DNA of 64,000 bases from Euonymus europaeus (Eukaryota > Streptophyta > Magnoliopsida > Celastrales > Celastraceae). The stretch lies in contig OY756960.1 of the NCBI GenBank assembly GCA_963580455.1, forward strand, positions 26,719,238 to 26,783,237, given 5' to 3'. A program made the translations under genes and the position numbers. The notes beneath the pieces are model-generated. The model was not told the DNA's origin. It searched no databases and saw only the letters and a list, made by a program, of their open reading frames with translations. Below, piece by piece: positions 36,225-46,174 of this stretch (position 1 is the first letter of the stretch; the number at the start of each line of letters is the position of its first letter).

Positions 36225-37097
36225 AAACCACTATCCAAAATTAAGTTATATTCAGACTGATTTAGTTATATCAATATTTCCCCTTACATATCTGCTTGGT
36301 TTGCGTAGGATGCTCCTTTTTGTTTTACTTCCGCCTTTTCATGTTTTTAGTATGCATATGCAAACTACATCTACTGATCGTTATTTCTATTGCATCACTC
36401 TCACTTTGTGTTTTATTTTTTCTCAGGCTCTCCTTTATATTGCTACTTTTACTTTCATCCCTTTCTGAATCACATTCTTAGCTATTTCCTCTTATTAATT
36501 TTTTTGCAACTAATGTGGTCTCTTTTGGGTTTCCTTGCAGTTAATACTGGTTTCTTTGAGTTTTTCACTGCTCCCATGTTGTCTGGCCTTGCAGTCACAT
36601 CACTCTTGGTCGATTTTTCCCACTGTCATGCTTTATTCTACTTCAAAATTGTTAAATTCAGACTTTGTCCCTCGAGTATTTCGATATTTTAACAGGTATC
36701 TTAGGATTGTACATCATTTGTTCTAATTCCTTTGAACAATTTGCTCTAATTCTTGGCTTTATCTCAGACAGTGAGGCCGTGTTTGTTTTCTACCTCTGAA
36801 AATTGTGTTGACTGAAAGGTATAAATTGTAGTCTTTAATTGGGTAGAATTGAGCAAATCTGTTAACTATGTTGCCCTCCGCATCAACTTAAGAGTAATGA
36901 GTTTAAATTTTTTAACCATCTTGGCTTTTGTCATTGTTATAATTTACTTATCTCAATGACTTCTTCCCCCTCAGAGAGTGGAACAAAAGCACCATCATGA
37001 TCTTCACTTTTTCAACCGGAAAGTTAACGAGCCCACAGCATCGCGCGGGCATCGATCTAGATGTCATTTCTAGAAATGACATCCCCCATTTGTTGCA

Positions 37098-37188
37098 GTG
37101 ATACTGGTGATGCTATTGTTGAGGGTCTTAAGGACACTAATGGGACAAGCCAACTTGTATGTCCTGCAGTGGGGGAAGCTATTCAAGG
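37098..37188 (+). other. Exon-like fragment, unidentified
   Basis: A frame reading DTGDAIVEGLKDTNGTSQLV, then CPAVGEAIQ, ends at a donor-like AAG|GTAAGA. It has the composition of a true coding exon but no parent gene that I recognise. It lies just right of the inner 3' Helitron-like end. Confidence 0.3.
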
Positions 37189-37487
37189 TAAGAGATTCAG
37201 AATCAGTGGTTGCCTACTTTAAAATATCATTTATTGACAAGATACATCTCAAAGTACTGTTGTTATCTGATAAACTTTATTTGCATTAAAATGATAAGTT
37301 CTTATGAAATTGATGGTTGCCATGATATGTGGATTTCTTGTACTAGACTTATTTTTATGAGAAACTACTTTCAGATAACTCTCAGTTATTTGCCATTGGA
37401 TTTGGCTACAAGGGCCTGTGGCTCGTTTGAATACTACAACCGTGCTCTTTGATTTGGGTTCAATTTCTTTCCCGAGAGATTGATTTG

Positions 37488-38010
37488 TTAACCTATTAAC
37501 CTTTATGTCCTTGCCCATTATTCTCTTGCTATTTCCTTTTCCCCTCCCTGCTCTCCTTTGCTTAATTTACAATAGATATAGATAGAAAGTTGTTTCTTTA
37601 GGATACATGTACAAAACTACAAGGAATTTATGTACAAACTTGAAAGGGTATGACCCAAAGGGAGAGAGAAGAGACTAAAAGATGCTTCCGACTGGGCTGT
37701 CTTCTATTTATTCTGCTTGCGGTGATGTTGCTGGAATTACTGGTAATGATTTTTTTAACCTATTAGCCTTTACGTCCTTGCCCATTATTCTCTTGCTATT
37801 TTCTTTTTCCCTCTCTGCTCTCCTTTGCTTAATCTGCAATAGATATAGAAAGAAACATGTTCCTTTAGGATATATGTACAAAACTACAGAATTTATGTAC
37901 AAAGCTACAAGGGTATGAGGCAAAGGGAAAGAGAAGAGACTAAAAGATGCTTCCGACTGAGCTGTCTTCTATTTATTCTGCTATCAGTGATGCTGCTGGA
38001 ATCACATGTA
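37488..38010 (+). repeat. Tandem duplication of about 266 bp
   Basis: Two direct copies begin TTAACCTATTA (37488 and 37755) and share TGTCCTTGCCCATTATTCTC, GATGCTTCCGACTG.GCTGTC and TTCTATTTATTCTGC at a constant offset of 265-267 bases. They are roughly 90 % alike by eye, so the event is fairly recent. Confidence 0.85.
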
Positions 38011-39939
38011 ACTGATTGCCTATGTATCATGTATCAATTACCTAATCATGCTCTTAAATTCTTTGCTTGGTTACCTTGTCATTTTTGCAACACCGATTAC
38101 TCTCTTTGCTTTCATTAAACAAAAAGACTTTCCCACTGTTTTTCCCTTTAGATTTTATAATTGTGTTAATGTGTGCCAATTGAGTACATTATTGATACCC
38201 AGTTATCATTTGCAGGGAATATATTTGCTTTTGTACTCTATGTCACCCATATAAGTTGCTCCATCTCTTATTTTTCTTTCCTGAAAGTATTTTTCTGAAA
38301 TTTGTGTTGGTAGGCTATTTGGCATGCATGGATTCATATGGTCTCCTTTTGTGCTCCATATTATGAATTTGTATGTTTCTAATGAGCTGCTGATTTTTAT
38401 AAATTTGCTTCTTTGAGGACATACTAATTTTGTTCATTTTGGTGAGTTATTTGTTTTTCATGCAATCTTGGAACCCATCCAAGAATTCCATCTCAAACAA
38501 AGCTGAGATCTCCTTATGAGGCTTCAGGTAAACCCTAAACTAGAATTTCAATCAAACTTATTCTTTAATGAGTTAAGTATGGCAAGGAAAAAAATATATA
38601 TTGTGAACTAGAGTATTTACATCTCCCCCTATGTAGTTTAAACACGTATTGATTGATGTACCAGTTTTTCCCCAAATGATCTATTACATATTAGCGTTGA
38701 GTTCGTCTGTTCCATACTAATTTTTGATACATATAATATACCAATACCCAAACCCGATCCAAGTACTTAAATAAGCTCAGAAATAGATGTTTATGCTGCT
38801 CTTATATATATGCACACGCACATATACACGCACATATATTCATTTGCTGATATACCCATATATATTCAGTTCCTTTTTATTAGTTTCCTTGATCCAGTAT
38901 GGAGGCATTGCCTTTACACAACAAAATGTATTTTAATGAGTGACTTGCTGATGTTGATTAAAGTGTCCTCTCAATATCTAGGAGGAAGATAACAAATACT
39001 CTGTAATTTCAGTTAATCTACAAACTACTATTATATGAACAACGTCACATATATGTTTGCTTTTCATCTGTAGTTGATATTGATTACTTTAAATACTGAC
39101 ATTAGGGTTCTGTGATATATGACTTTTTGTCACATTTAAGGAGCCTTAGAAGGATAAGGTATTTCTTTTTGTTGGCTTCACAAGTTGTACAACCTATCAC
39201 TAGAAAGAAAAGAAAAGAATAAAAACGAAAATTGGAAGAAGAGGAAAAATAAAAGATTGTGGTGCTTTCTTTCCATTTAGTATTTACTATTTAGTATTAT
39301 GGTCGAGATGGAGTCTCTAACTTCCTTGGTTATATGTATTGCATTTCGGTTGTGATAATTATGTCATTTTTCCCAACTTCTATCCAAAAAAATCTATCGT
39401 TCTTAATTAAATGACAATTGTTTTACCTCTGCGAAATGGAATTCCATTATGTTTGACATTGTGCCCTTATGTACGGATAAAAATGAAAAATCTTACAAAC
39501 TAATACTTTAATTGAACGATTAATGCTTGTTTATGTCACTAAGACCAATTTCTTCTGCACTTTCCAGGCTTATGATAATCTGTTAGCGTGTCCCTACTCA
39601 TTGTTATCTTGGTGCTCTCTACGTTACCCATTTCACAGGTTATGCAAGTGGTCTCATCTTTGCTATTGCATACCTGGTGCACTTGGTCACGTCATTATTT
39701 CTTGATGATATGGAACCCCGATGCGAAGGATTGCTGAACTTGATTTTGAGGACATGGTTTGCTTCCCTGTTGTGATGATTTTTGTTGCTTGTTGCTCGAA
39801 TATTTTTTTTATTCTCATTCTAATTTTTTAATGGAATGTGCTTAACTATATTCTTCAATGATGAAAAATAACTTAACTGTGATTAAATGACCATAAAGCT
39901 TCAAGTATTCAAGCAATTTTACACCAACCAAAAACACAT
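38011..39939. other. Right part of the Helitron-like element, no supported gene
   Basis: AT-rich sequence with intron-like texture. A frame near 39640 reading YASGLIFAIAYLVHLVTSLF is hydrophobic and may be a captured membrane-protein scrap, but it has no start or continuation. Confidence 0.35.
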
Positions 39940-40630
39940 GCCCGCCGCAACGCGCGGGCTTCGATCTAGTAACATTAATAATTCGTGTTCCACTCACTAA
40001 TATTTTTTAAACCGCTAGATGTGCCTACAGAGCCGGCCAGTTTGGGCCCAAGCCTGGCTAGGTAGAAACTCTTACGCGGGCCGGGTCGAGCCGGCCAGTT
40101 GAGACCAAGAACCCCGATCCAGAAAGCGAGTTGATGGTTGGTGGGGTCACAGCAACTTGGTTTGCAAGTTCTATGCTCTTTTTTTTTTTAATAATTTAAA
40201 ATTGTCAACAACTTCCAGACCAAGTTGAAAACGTCAGAATTTTCTAGAACTTAAAAATATTTCTGGGATCCGACGGTTTAGGGGGTTTCCACCTTCCACT
40301 CTGCAGAGAAAATTTGTTTAGCGCAAGAGACTTCCTCGATAAGATGCTTATTAAGTCGGTGTATACATACATAAATATGCATTCTCCCACCCCATTGAGA
40401 ACAGCCGAACCAGAGAACAGGAAGACAAAGCCCTTGCATGTTCTGGCTCCGGTGTAATTTCTCGACAATCAGCAGGCATTTTCCATTTTAGGAAGAGGAA
40501 TGAATACTAGTTCTTCTTCAGTGAGTTTTTTTTTTTTTTATTATCTCTAATTAATTACTTCTGTAATTTCCTTTCTTGTCCTAGAGTTTATCGATCTTTA
40601 ATTTTTCTTTCATTTCTTCTTCCATCAAAG

Positions 40631-42645
40631 ATGACGAGAACAGAGGAAATAAAGACAGTTAAAGGTTACAGATTTCATCCAACTGATGAAGAACTCATCA
40701 ATCATTATTTGCATAAGAAGATGCTTGGTTATGAGAACCAAGTTTCAGCTATTGCTGAGGTTGATATCTGCAAATATGAGCCATGGGATTTGCCGAGTAA
40801 GTAATTTATTTATTGCAGATTGACATTCTGGGTTTGATTGTATTGTAGGTTTTCTGGAATTTATGTTTTGGGTATATATGCAGTGCTGTCGAAGGTACAA
40901 TCGGATAATCGCACATGGTATTTCTTTGGTCGTCTTAATAATAAGTACAGAAATAGTAATCGGAAAAACAGGAAAACAAAAGATGGTTACTGGAAAGTGA
41001 CCGGTAAATATCGGAGCATCAAGAACAGAGGGAACAAGAAAACCATTGCTATCAAGAAAAACTTGGTATTCTATCGTGGTCGTATGTCCAAAGGAGTCAA
41101 GACTAATTGGGTCATTCACGAGTACCATCCAAATATCTCCTCCTCCAATGGGGTATTCTTCTTTTTCCTCTTTTGCTATTTTTTGCTGTAGGTGTTTACT
41201 TTCTTTGTGGTCTGTGTGAATTTTCCATTGGTCTATTTCCTGTTTTAATGGTATTTTTGCTTCAAGTGTATACTATACTCGTGATGTGTGGGTGCTTTTT
41301 TGTTTTGGGGCTATCTTGTTCATCCTGTGACAACCAGCCAAATAAAATTCCATTTCATGCTATTGTTCAATTGAATTGGGTGATTAGGAGCTTAATTAAG
41401 GTAATGTACCCTGCAGAGTCGAACATTAGTTGTATTGCAAATTGAGGAGTGTTGAAAGACTGGTGATTGTGTTCTCACTTTAAAAAGGACCAACCAGTTT
41501 TTATCTGTCAGGGACTTGTGTTAGAAGATTGAAACCTAAGCGAGAGTTCGTCAGCATCATTCATTAACCATAGCAGCAGAATCATTCATATTTTAGAACA
41601 TCGTTACTTATTTATATGTTGAAAACTTTTAATAGAGGCAATACAAGAACTCATAACCAGGCAGTGTAGAATCTTAATACAATTCAATGTGGTAGTTGGT
41701 TCGGAAAAAAACATGTTGAAATTGCATCTCACTTTTTATGACTCGTGTTCTAGCGCAGCATCATGATACCTGTTCATTATCTTTTCCGTTACTATTACAA
41801 CCATGGTTTTCAAATCTATAATCATGTTGGTTTTCTTATTAGTGTAATATTACCCTTTAAAGTTTGTATGACTCAATCGAAAATTTCATCAATGTGATCA
41901 TGGAATGTAGAATAGATATTTATTTGTGACATTTGTTCCGCAAAAGTTCATATTTTTGTTGTATGATTGGTAGCACAATAGCTTGCATAACTACTTTCCA
42001 ACATATTGTCCTTTCAATTTGTGTAGAGGAATTTTGTCATATGCCGCCTGAAACAAAAAGGCCGTGACAAGATCGTAAATTCAACTATTGATGAAGGTGA
42101 ATCAAGTCAATATGCAACTTCAGACCTCGAAAATCCCGAGACCGAGATCGCATTTCCAGAGCTAGAGGTATGAACTGTTACTCTCTGGTGGTCTTCCATC
42201 ACATCAACTTATTCACGAAGAGCACAACAATCAATTTCAAACCTAATGCTTGGTACTATGATTCTTATTGCAGATAGACCTGCAATTTATGGAAGAATTC
42301 TTTAGTTCCAATGAAGAGGATTTCAACCCTCCCGATTTACACGAGCCGGAGACGTGCATGGAGCGAGTCCCGCAAAGTCTCTCAGTTTGGAATTTACAAA
42401 ATACTAACAGCTTTACTGATAACTATAATGTGCCTTCACCTCAATTTGGCACTATTGATCTGCAAGACAATACTACAAAGTGGACGGATTCATCTATTGA
42501 TGAACAAGATGTATACTTCATTGATGGAAGTATGCCTACTCTGCCTTGTGACTCTAGCCCATCAGAGTCATTTAGCAGTCTGCTCGATGATGTTACCGGA
42601 GACACCGAAGATGTCGACGCATGGGTAAATAGTTGTTTTGAATAA
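40631..42645 (+). CDS. NAC-F: inverted NAC-domain gene right of the insertion
   Basis: Exons: 40631-40796, 40884-41152, 42027-42167 and 42274-42645; sum 948 nt, 315 residues, phases match. Subdomains: [85 protein letters not shown] and [12 protein letters not shown]. The tail is acidic and contains one copy of the module duplicated in NAC-E ([31 protein letters not shown], ending VNSCFE like FACCFE), so NAC-E is its closest sister. No membrane helix. It is the only NAC copy on the plus strand. The ATG directly follows an acceptor-like CATCAAAG, implying a 5'UTR intron with donor near 40518 (CTTCA|GTGAG). Confidence 0.86.
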
Positions 42646-42864
42646 GCTTTTGGAGGCTACTCCCTTAGTATCACCTAAACTATGGTTGAATGTGACGTGG
42701 CGTGGCATTGTTTCTTGTTTCCTCCTCTTGCATAGTTGTCCTAAACTACGCAATTAGAGAAATACTCCTGTGCAAGAACAGTTGGGAATAAAGCAATGCT
42801 AGTCGCTTGACTTGGCATTTGCCTTATCTCCATGAGAAGAATATATCATCACGCCACTGAAGCG

Positions 42865-42918
<54 letters not shown>

Positions 42919-43402
42919 TTATATGCGTTGATGTCCTATTATCTAAACGTATAAATGTTATTATGGATCATTAGTTAAACCTGAAAGTACTAGGTTTATT
43001 TAGAGTCTGAAGATGTATTAGCTATTAAGCATTTACTGTTGAATGAATGTACAGGGAATGCTCCCTGCTGTACCCAACAAGTTCTGTTCGTGAATCGTGA
43101 ATGTAATTGTATTTACTGCAATCTTCATTTATTGAATGAAAAATTCTACTTAACTACAAACCGACATTCTATATACACATATATTTATATATATACATAT
43201 GTATGTATACATATACTTTTTCAGTTGCTCTTTTCTTGTTTTTGGGTTTTCGCTGTGCATGCCATTTTCCTGCCAGATTTCCTTTGCTTTAGCATGACTA
43301 TGTGCGTTGAAGTGTGTGACAGTGATAATATTCGACATCACCCATTTACTTGCATCATTCAAGCTACGTATTAAAATCAAAGACAACGTACTTGAGAGTT
43401 TT
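42646..43402. other. Intergenic 3' of NAC-F
   Basis: NAC-F 3'UTR followed by AT-rich DNA with TA/CA tracts near 43170-43215. Nothing coding is seen. Confidence 0.5.
42870..42916. repeat. (AT)n microsatellite
   Basis: About 23 AT dinucleotides downstream of NAC-F. Confidence 0.9.
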
Positions 43403-45260
43403 TCATAGCTGCATTTTCCTTTGATGAAAACTATACTCCGTATACAGTTCTGTGAGCCCTTGGAGTGGTATAATCTGTAGAAGCATATTAGTTTTGTGAT
43501 TAATATCAACAAAAAAGAATTCCTGAAAATGTATGATAACATAACTGGCCTGGGTTGGCTTCGGATCGATAAAATTATTGATTTTGATCCCAAATTCATC
43601 ACAAGGCACAACTTCAAAGAGACCACAGAGGAATAAGCTTAAAGCCATTTCAATGGAGTCCCCAGCACGTAGAAGTCTAATGAGAACTTCCTGGAACAAA
43701 AACAAAAGAACATGCATCGGACGGATACTACATTGCCACGTCATAATTAACAACAAGTAATATCAATATCGCCAAGTCGTATGAAATTTTTAACCCAAGG
43801 TAGGTTGATCTAGCGAGATGGAATATGTGGTTAGATGCATAGCCTCAGGCTCGACTATTTTAATATTTTATAAAAATATCTTGGACTTAGAAGGATAAGA
43901 AAGAAGAATCACTTGACTTTATCTTCTACAGTACTAACTACTTACTGCAGAGTATTAACTTATCATGCAAGGTAGGCCGGCTTGTTTTGATGTATAAAAA
44001 TGGTCCATCTTCAATTCAGATGGAATCCATAGAAAAAACCAGAGCCTTGCCATATTCCTCTGTCAACTTCACGAGGGAATAGAGCTGCTTCCTTCATATA
44101 AAAAGCATAGAAGATGCTTGTGATTAAAAGTTTCTGTTTTCTTTTATGATCTTTCACTCCATCGCTTAACGAAATGGTCAGATTTCTGCACAAAATATCT
44201 GCAGCTGAGGAATTAGATTACTGAGTACCATGGAAAAAGGATGAACTATGCAACTACCCTCAAGGGCACTATTTCATTCAGAACGGTGCGAGAGAGATAT
44301 TTTCACTGTGGGGACTGTTCTTGGGGATGATTCTTCAAATGTAAAAAACGACTAACAATAGTTCAGCACAAAATCCACATGTTGGAGATACAACACACCT
44401 CAAATTCTTTAAAATCAACAATGCCATTTTCATCAACATCTGCTAGATCCCAAAGATCTTTAGTGTCCTGAAACTCAGTCCATAAGAAAGACCAATCAAA
44501 TTTAACTGTATAAAGGTCCTTTAGAGCATTCTATTCTAACAAGCATTCCAAAAATGCTTACTGATTTATCTGATATAAGAAGATGAGGTAAAGGAGGAAT
44601 TTTGAGGTTTTCTTACTAATTACGCCTCCCAAAACCTCACCACAACCCCAACTCCTCCTCAAAACCTTTTGCAAAAGCAAGTCCTCAACATAAGTTATTA
44701 TAACAAGAAACCAATGGAAGAGAGGAGCATACCGTCTCCACGATTGTTGGTAAAAGAAAGTTGGCATGTTATATATCTGGCATCTCCAACCCTGTCCTCG
44801 TACATGTGATCCAGTCCTTCATTACCAAGTACCAACCCAGAATTGTTTTCAAAGGATTCAAAACAACATGTTAAAAAAATCACACAAAGCAGCACAGTAA
44901 AGAGAATGATAAAACACAAAGTCTTCAAACCCATCAGAAGCAGTCGGCAAATTCGACCCAATTAGCACAAGAAGAAGAATACCAGGAGACATATAATGGA
45001 AGATCTTTCATGAAGCAGCCAATCCAAGAACCACTGATTCCTCGTAAGCCAGAATGCCCTATAGTCGCTTTCACGCAGCCTTACAAAACCCACCACAAAA
45101 TTCATCAGAATCCAAATGAAGCAAACGAAAAACGATTACAAAAACAAAAGGGAATGCGTAAAAGAGCAAATAATGAATTCTTTTACTTAGACAGAAATTG
45201 GACTTACTGAGAGAGGAAGAACGGTTAATTTGGGAGCAGACGCAATTCTATGGAGGACTC
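43403..45260 (-). pseudogene. Unrecognised gene or gene remnant with an EF-hand-like exon
   Basis: Minus-strand pieces look like exons. 44467-44399, flanked by TTTCAG and GAG|GTGTGT, encodes DTKDLWDLADVDENGIVDFK plus EFE; DVDENGIVDFKEFE fits the calcium-binding loop of an EF hand. 43690-43403, after TTCCAG, stays open to a stop and reads EVLIRLLRAGDSIEMALSLF at its start. A stretch near 44810-44770 reads EGLDHMYEDRVGDARY. The ATG at 45257 (MESSIELRLLPN) stops after 12 codons. I could not join these into one frame, so this is either a gene with unseen small exons or a decayed copy. The function is unknown beyond possible calcium binding. Confidence 0.35.
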
Positions 45261-45527
45261 CATGGTCGATTCAGCTTCTTTCTTCTAGGGTTTTTCCGCC
45301 TCACTCGGATTTCTTTCCGCACTCCTTTCCCTCTTTTATGCAAAAAATAAACCTGCAAAAAATACTATATATTATGGTTTTTTTAAAAAATTACTTTTAA
45401 CAATTTTAGTGCACTAATTTTAAAGATGCAAAGATCCTCCTATGATCCTTATTAACCTTTTAATAAAAATTAAAATGTTGTTATTAGAAAATAGAAACTA
45501 AAATGTTATTATTGAACCATTTTTCAT

Positions 45528-45781
45528 AACTTTGGAGGTTTACTTGACCCATTTTTCAGAGTACAGAGGCTCATTTGCCCCATTTTTCAGAGTACAGGAA
45601 CTCATTTGCCCCATTTCTAAATGGCTAAAAATTACACGTCATCAAACTAACGGCCACATCAGCAATATTTAACGGAAATTGGCTCGAGGGGCTAACGTGA
45701 CCCATTCTTGTAAGTTGAGGGGTCATTTTGACCCGAAAAAAATTTAGGGGCCAAAATGACCCAAAACGTAAAGTTCGGGGG
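45528..45781. repeat. MITE-like inverted repeat with internal duplication
   Basis: The words CATTTTTCAGAGTACAG(A/G) and CTCATTTGCCCCATTT occur twice in tandem on the left. On the right, related GGGTCA/GGGCCAAAATGACCC words are inverted. It resembles non-autonomous elements common near plant genes. The arms are imperfect and the ends approximate. Confidence 0.35.
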
Positions 45782-45988
45782 CTTTTTTTGATACTTATCC
45801 CAAAAATAAAAGAAAACAGCAATCGCAGTGTTACTGGCTACTCATGGAACGCCGCCGTTTTGAATAGCCAAAACACCAATCCAGAACGCCCGTTTCTTTC
45901 TGTCGTCTCCCCGGTCGACTCTCGATTTTCGTCTTCAGTTCAAACAGCCTAATCCCGCTTGTCTTCTCCGAGAGACGCTGCCCTTGTT

Positions 45989-46174
45989 ATGTCTCCCTCT
46001 CCTGCCACCACAGACGCTCTTCTTGTATCATTGCCGGATAACCTTCTTTGTCAACGAATAGACGCTAAAGAAAAAGGCACCAGTTTGATCAATGTCAAGA
46101 TGCACACCATCCATAACAACGAAGACAACAGTAATCAGACAATTCAGGCGTTCATACTTTCTGCTTACACCTAA
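45989..46174 (+). other. Upstream ORF overlapping the PPR start
   Basis: ATG 45989 opens a 61-codon frame (MSPSPATTDALLVSLPDNLL...) that ends at 46174, overlapping the first 83 bases of the PPR gene in another frame. If transcription starts upstream of 45989, ribosomes must bypass it to make the PPR protein. No homology is recognised. Confidence 0.35.

Larger units (their letters stand above)
30272..37060 (+). mobile_element. Second Helitron-like end pair (inner element)
   Basis: A second 5'-like end, A|TCTATACTTACTATTCTTTAATCC, starts at 30272. A second 3'-like end at 37031-37060 has a degraded hairpin GCCCAC-AGCATC-GCGCGGGC followed by ATCGATCTAG. The base after CTAG is A rather than T. 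This could be an older Helitron of about 6.8 kb, or an internal end bypassed during transposition of the larger element. Both 3' ends share the CGATCTAG spelling, so they belong to one family. Confidence 0.45.
30193..39969 (+). mobile_element. Helitron-like element (outer), about 9.8 kb, carrying gene fragments
   Basis: The left border A|TCTATACTATATTCTTTAATC (TC start after an A) and the right border match the plant Helitron rule. At the right, a GC-rich hairpin GCCCGC-CGCAAC-GCGCGGGC (39940-39959) is followed by TTCGATCTAG (ending 39969) and then T. Helitrons end in CTRR (here CTAG) about ten bases after such a hairpin and insert between A and T, as seen here. No RepHel transposase ORF is visible, so it would be non-autonomous. 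The interior holds spliced-gene scraps: a GC-rich 5'-like exon (30298-30486), an ATG exon at 33434, a glutamine synthetase exon and other intron/exon-like pieces, as expected of gene-capturing Helitrons. A second 5' and 3' end pair lies inside it. The pairing of ends is inferred. Confidence 0.6.

Noticed and set aside
36145..36726. Three overlapping hydrophobic open frames
   Set aside because: T-rich intron-like sequence gives Phe/Leu-rich translations in all frames; only QAVFKEP at the start has homology.
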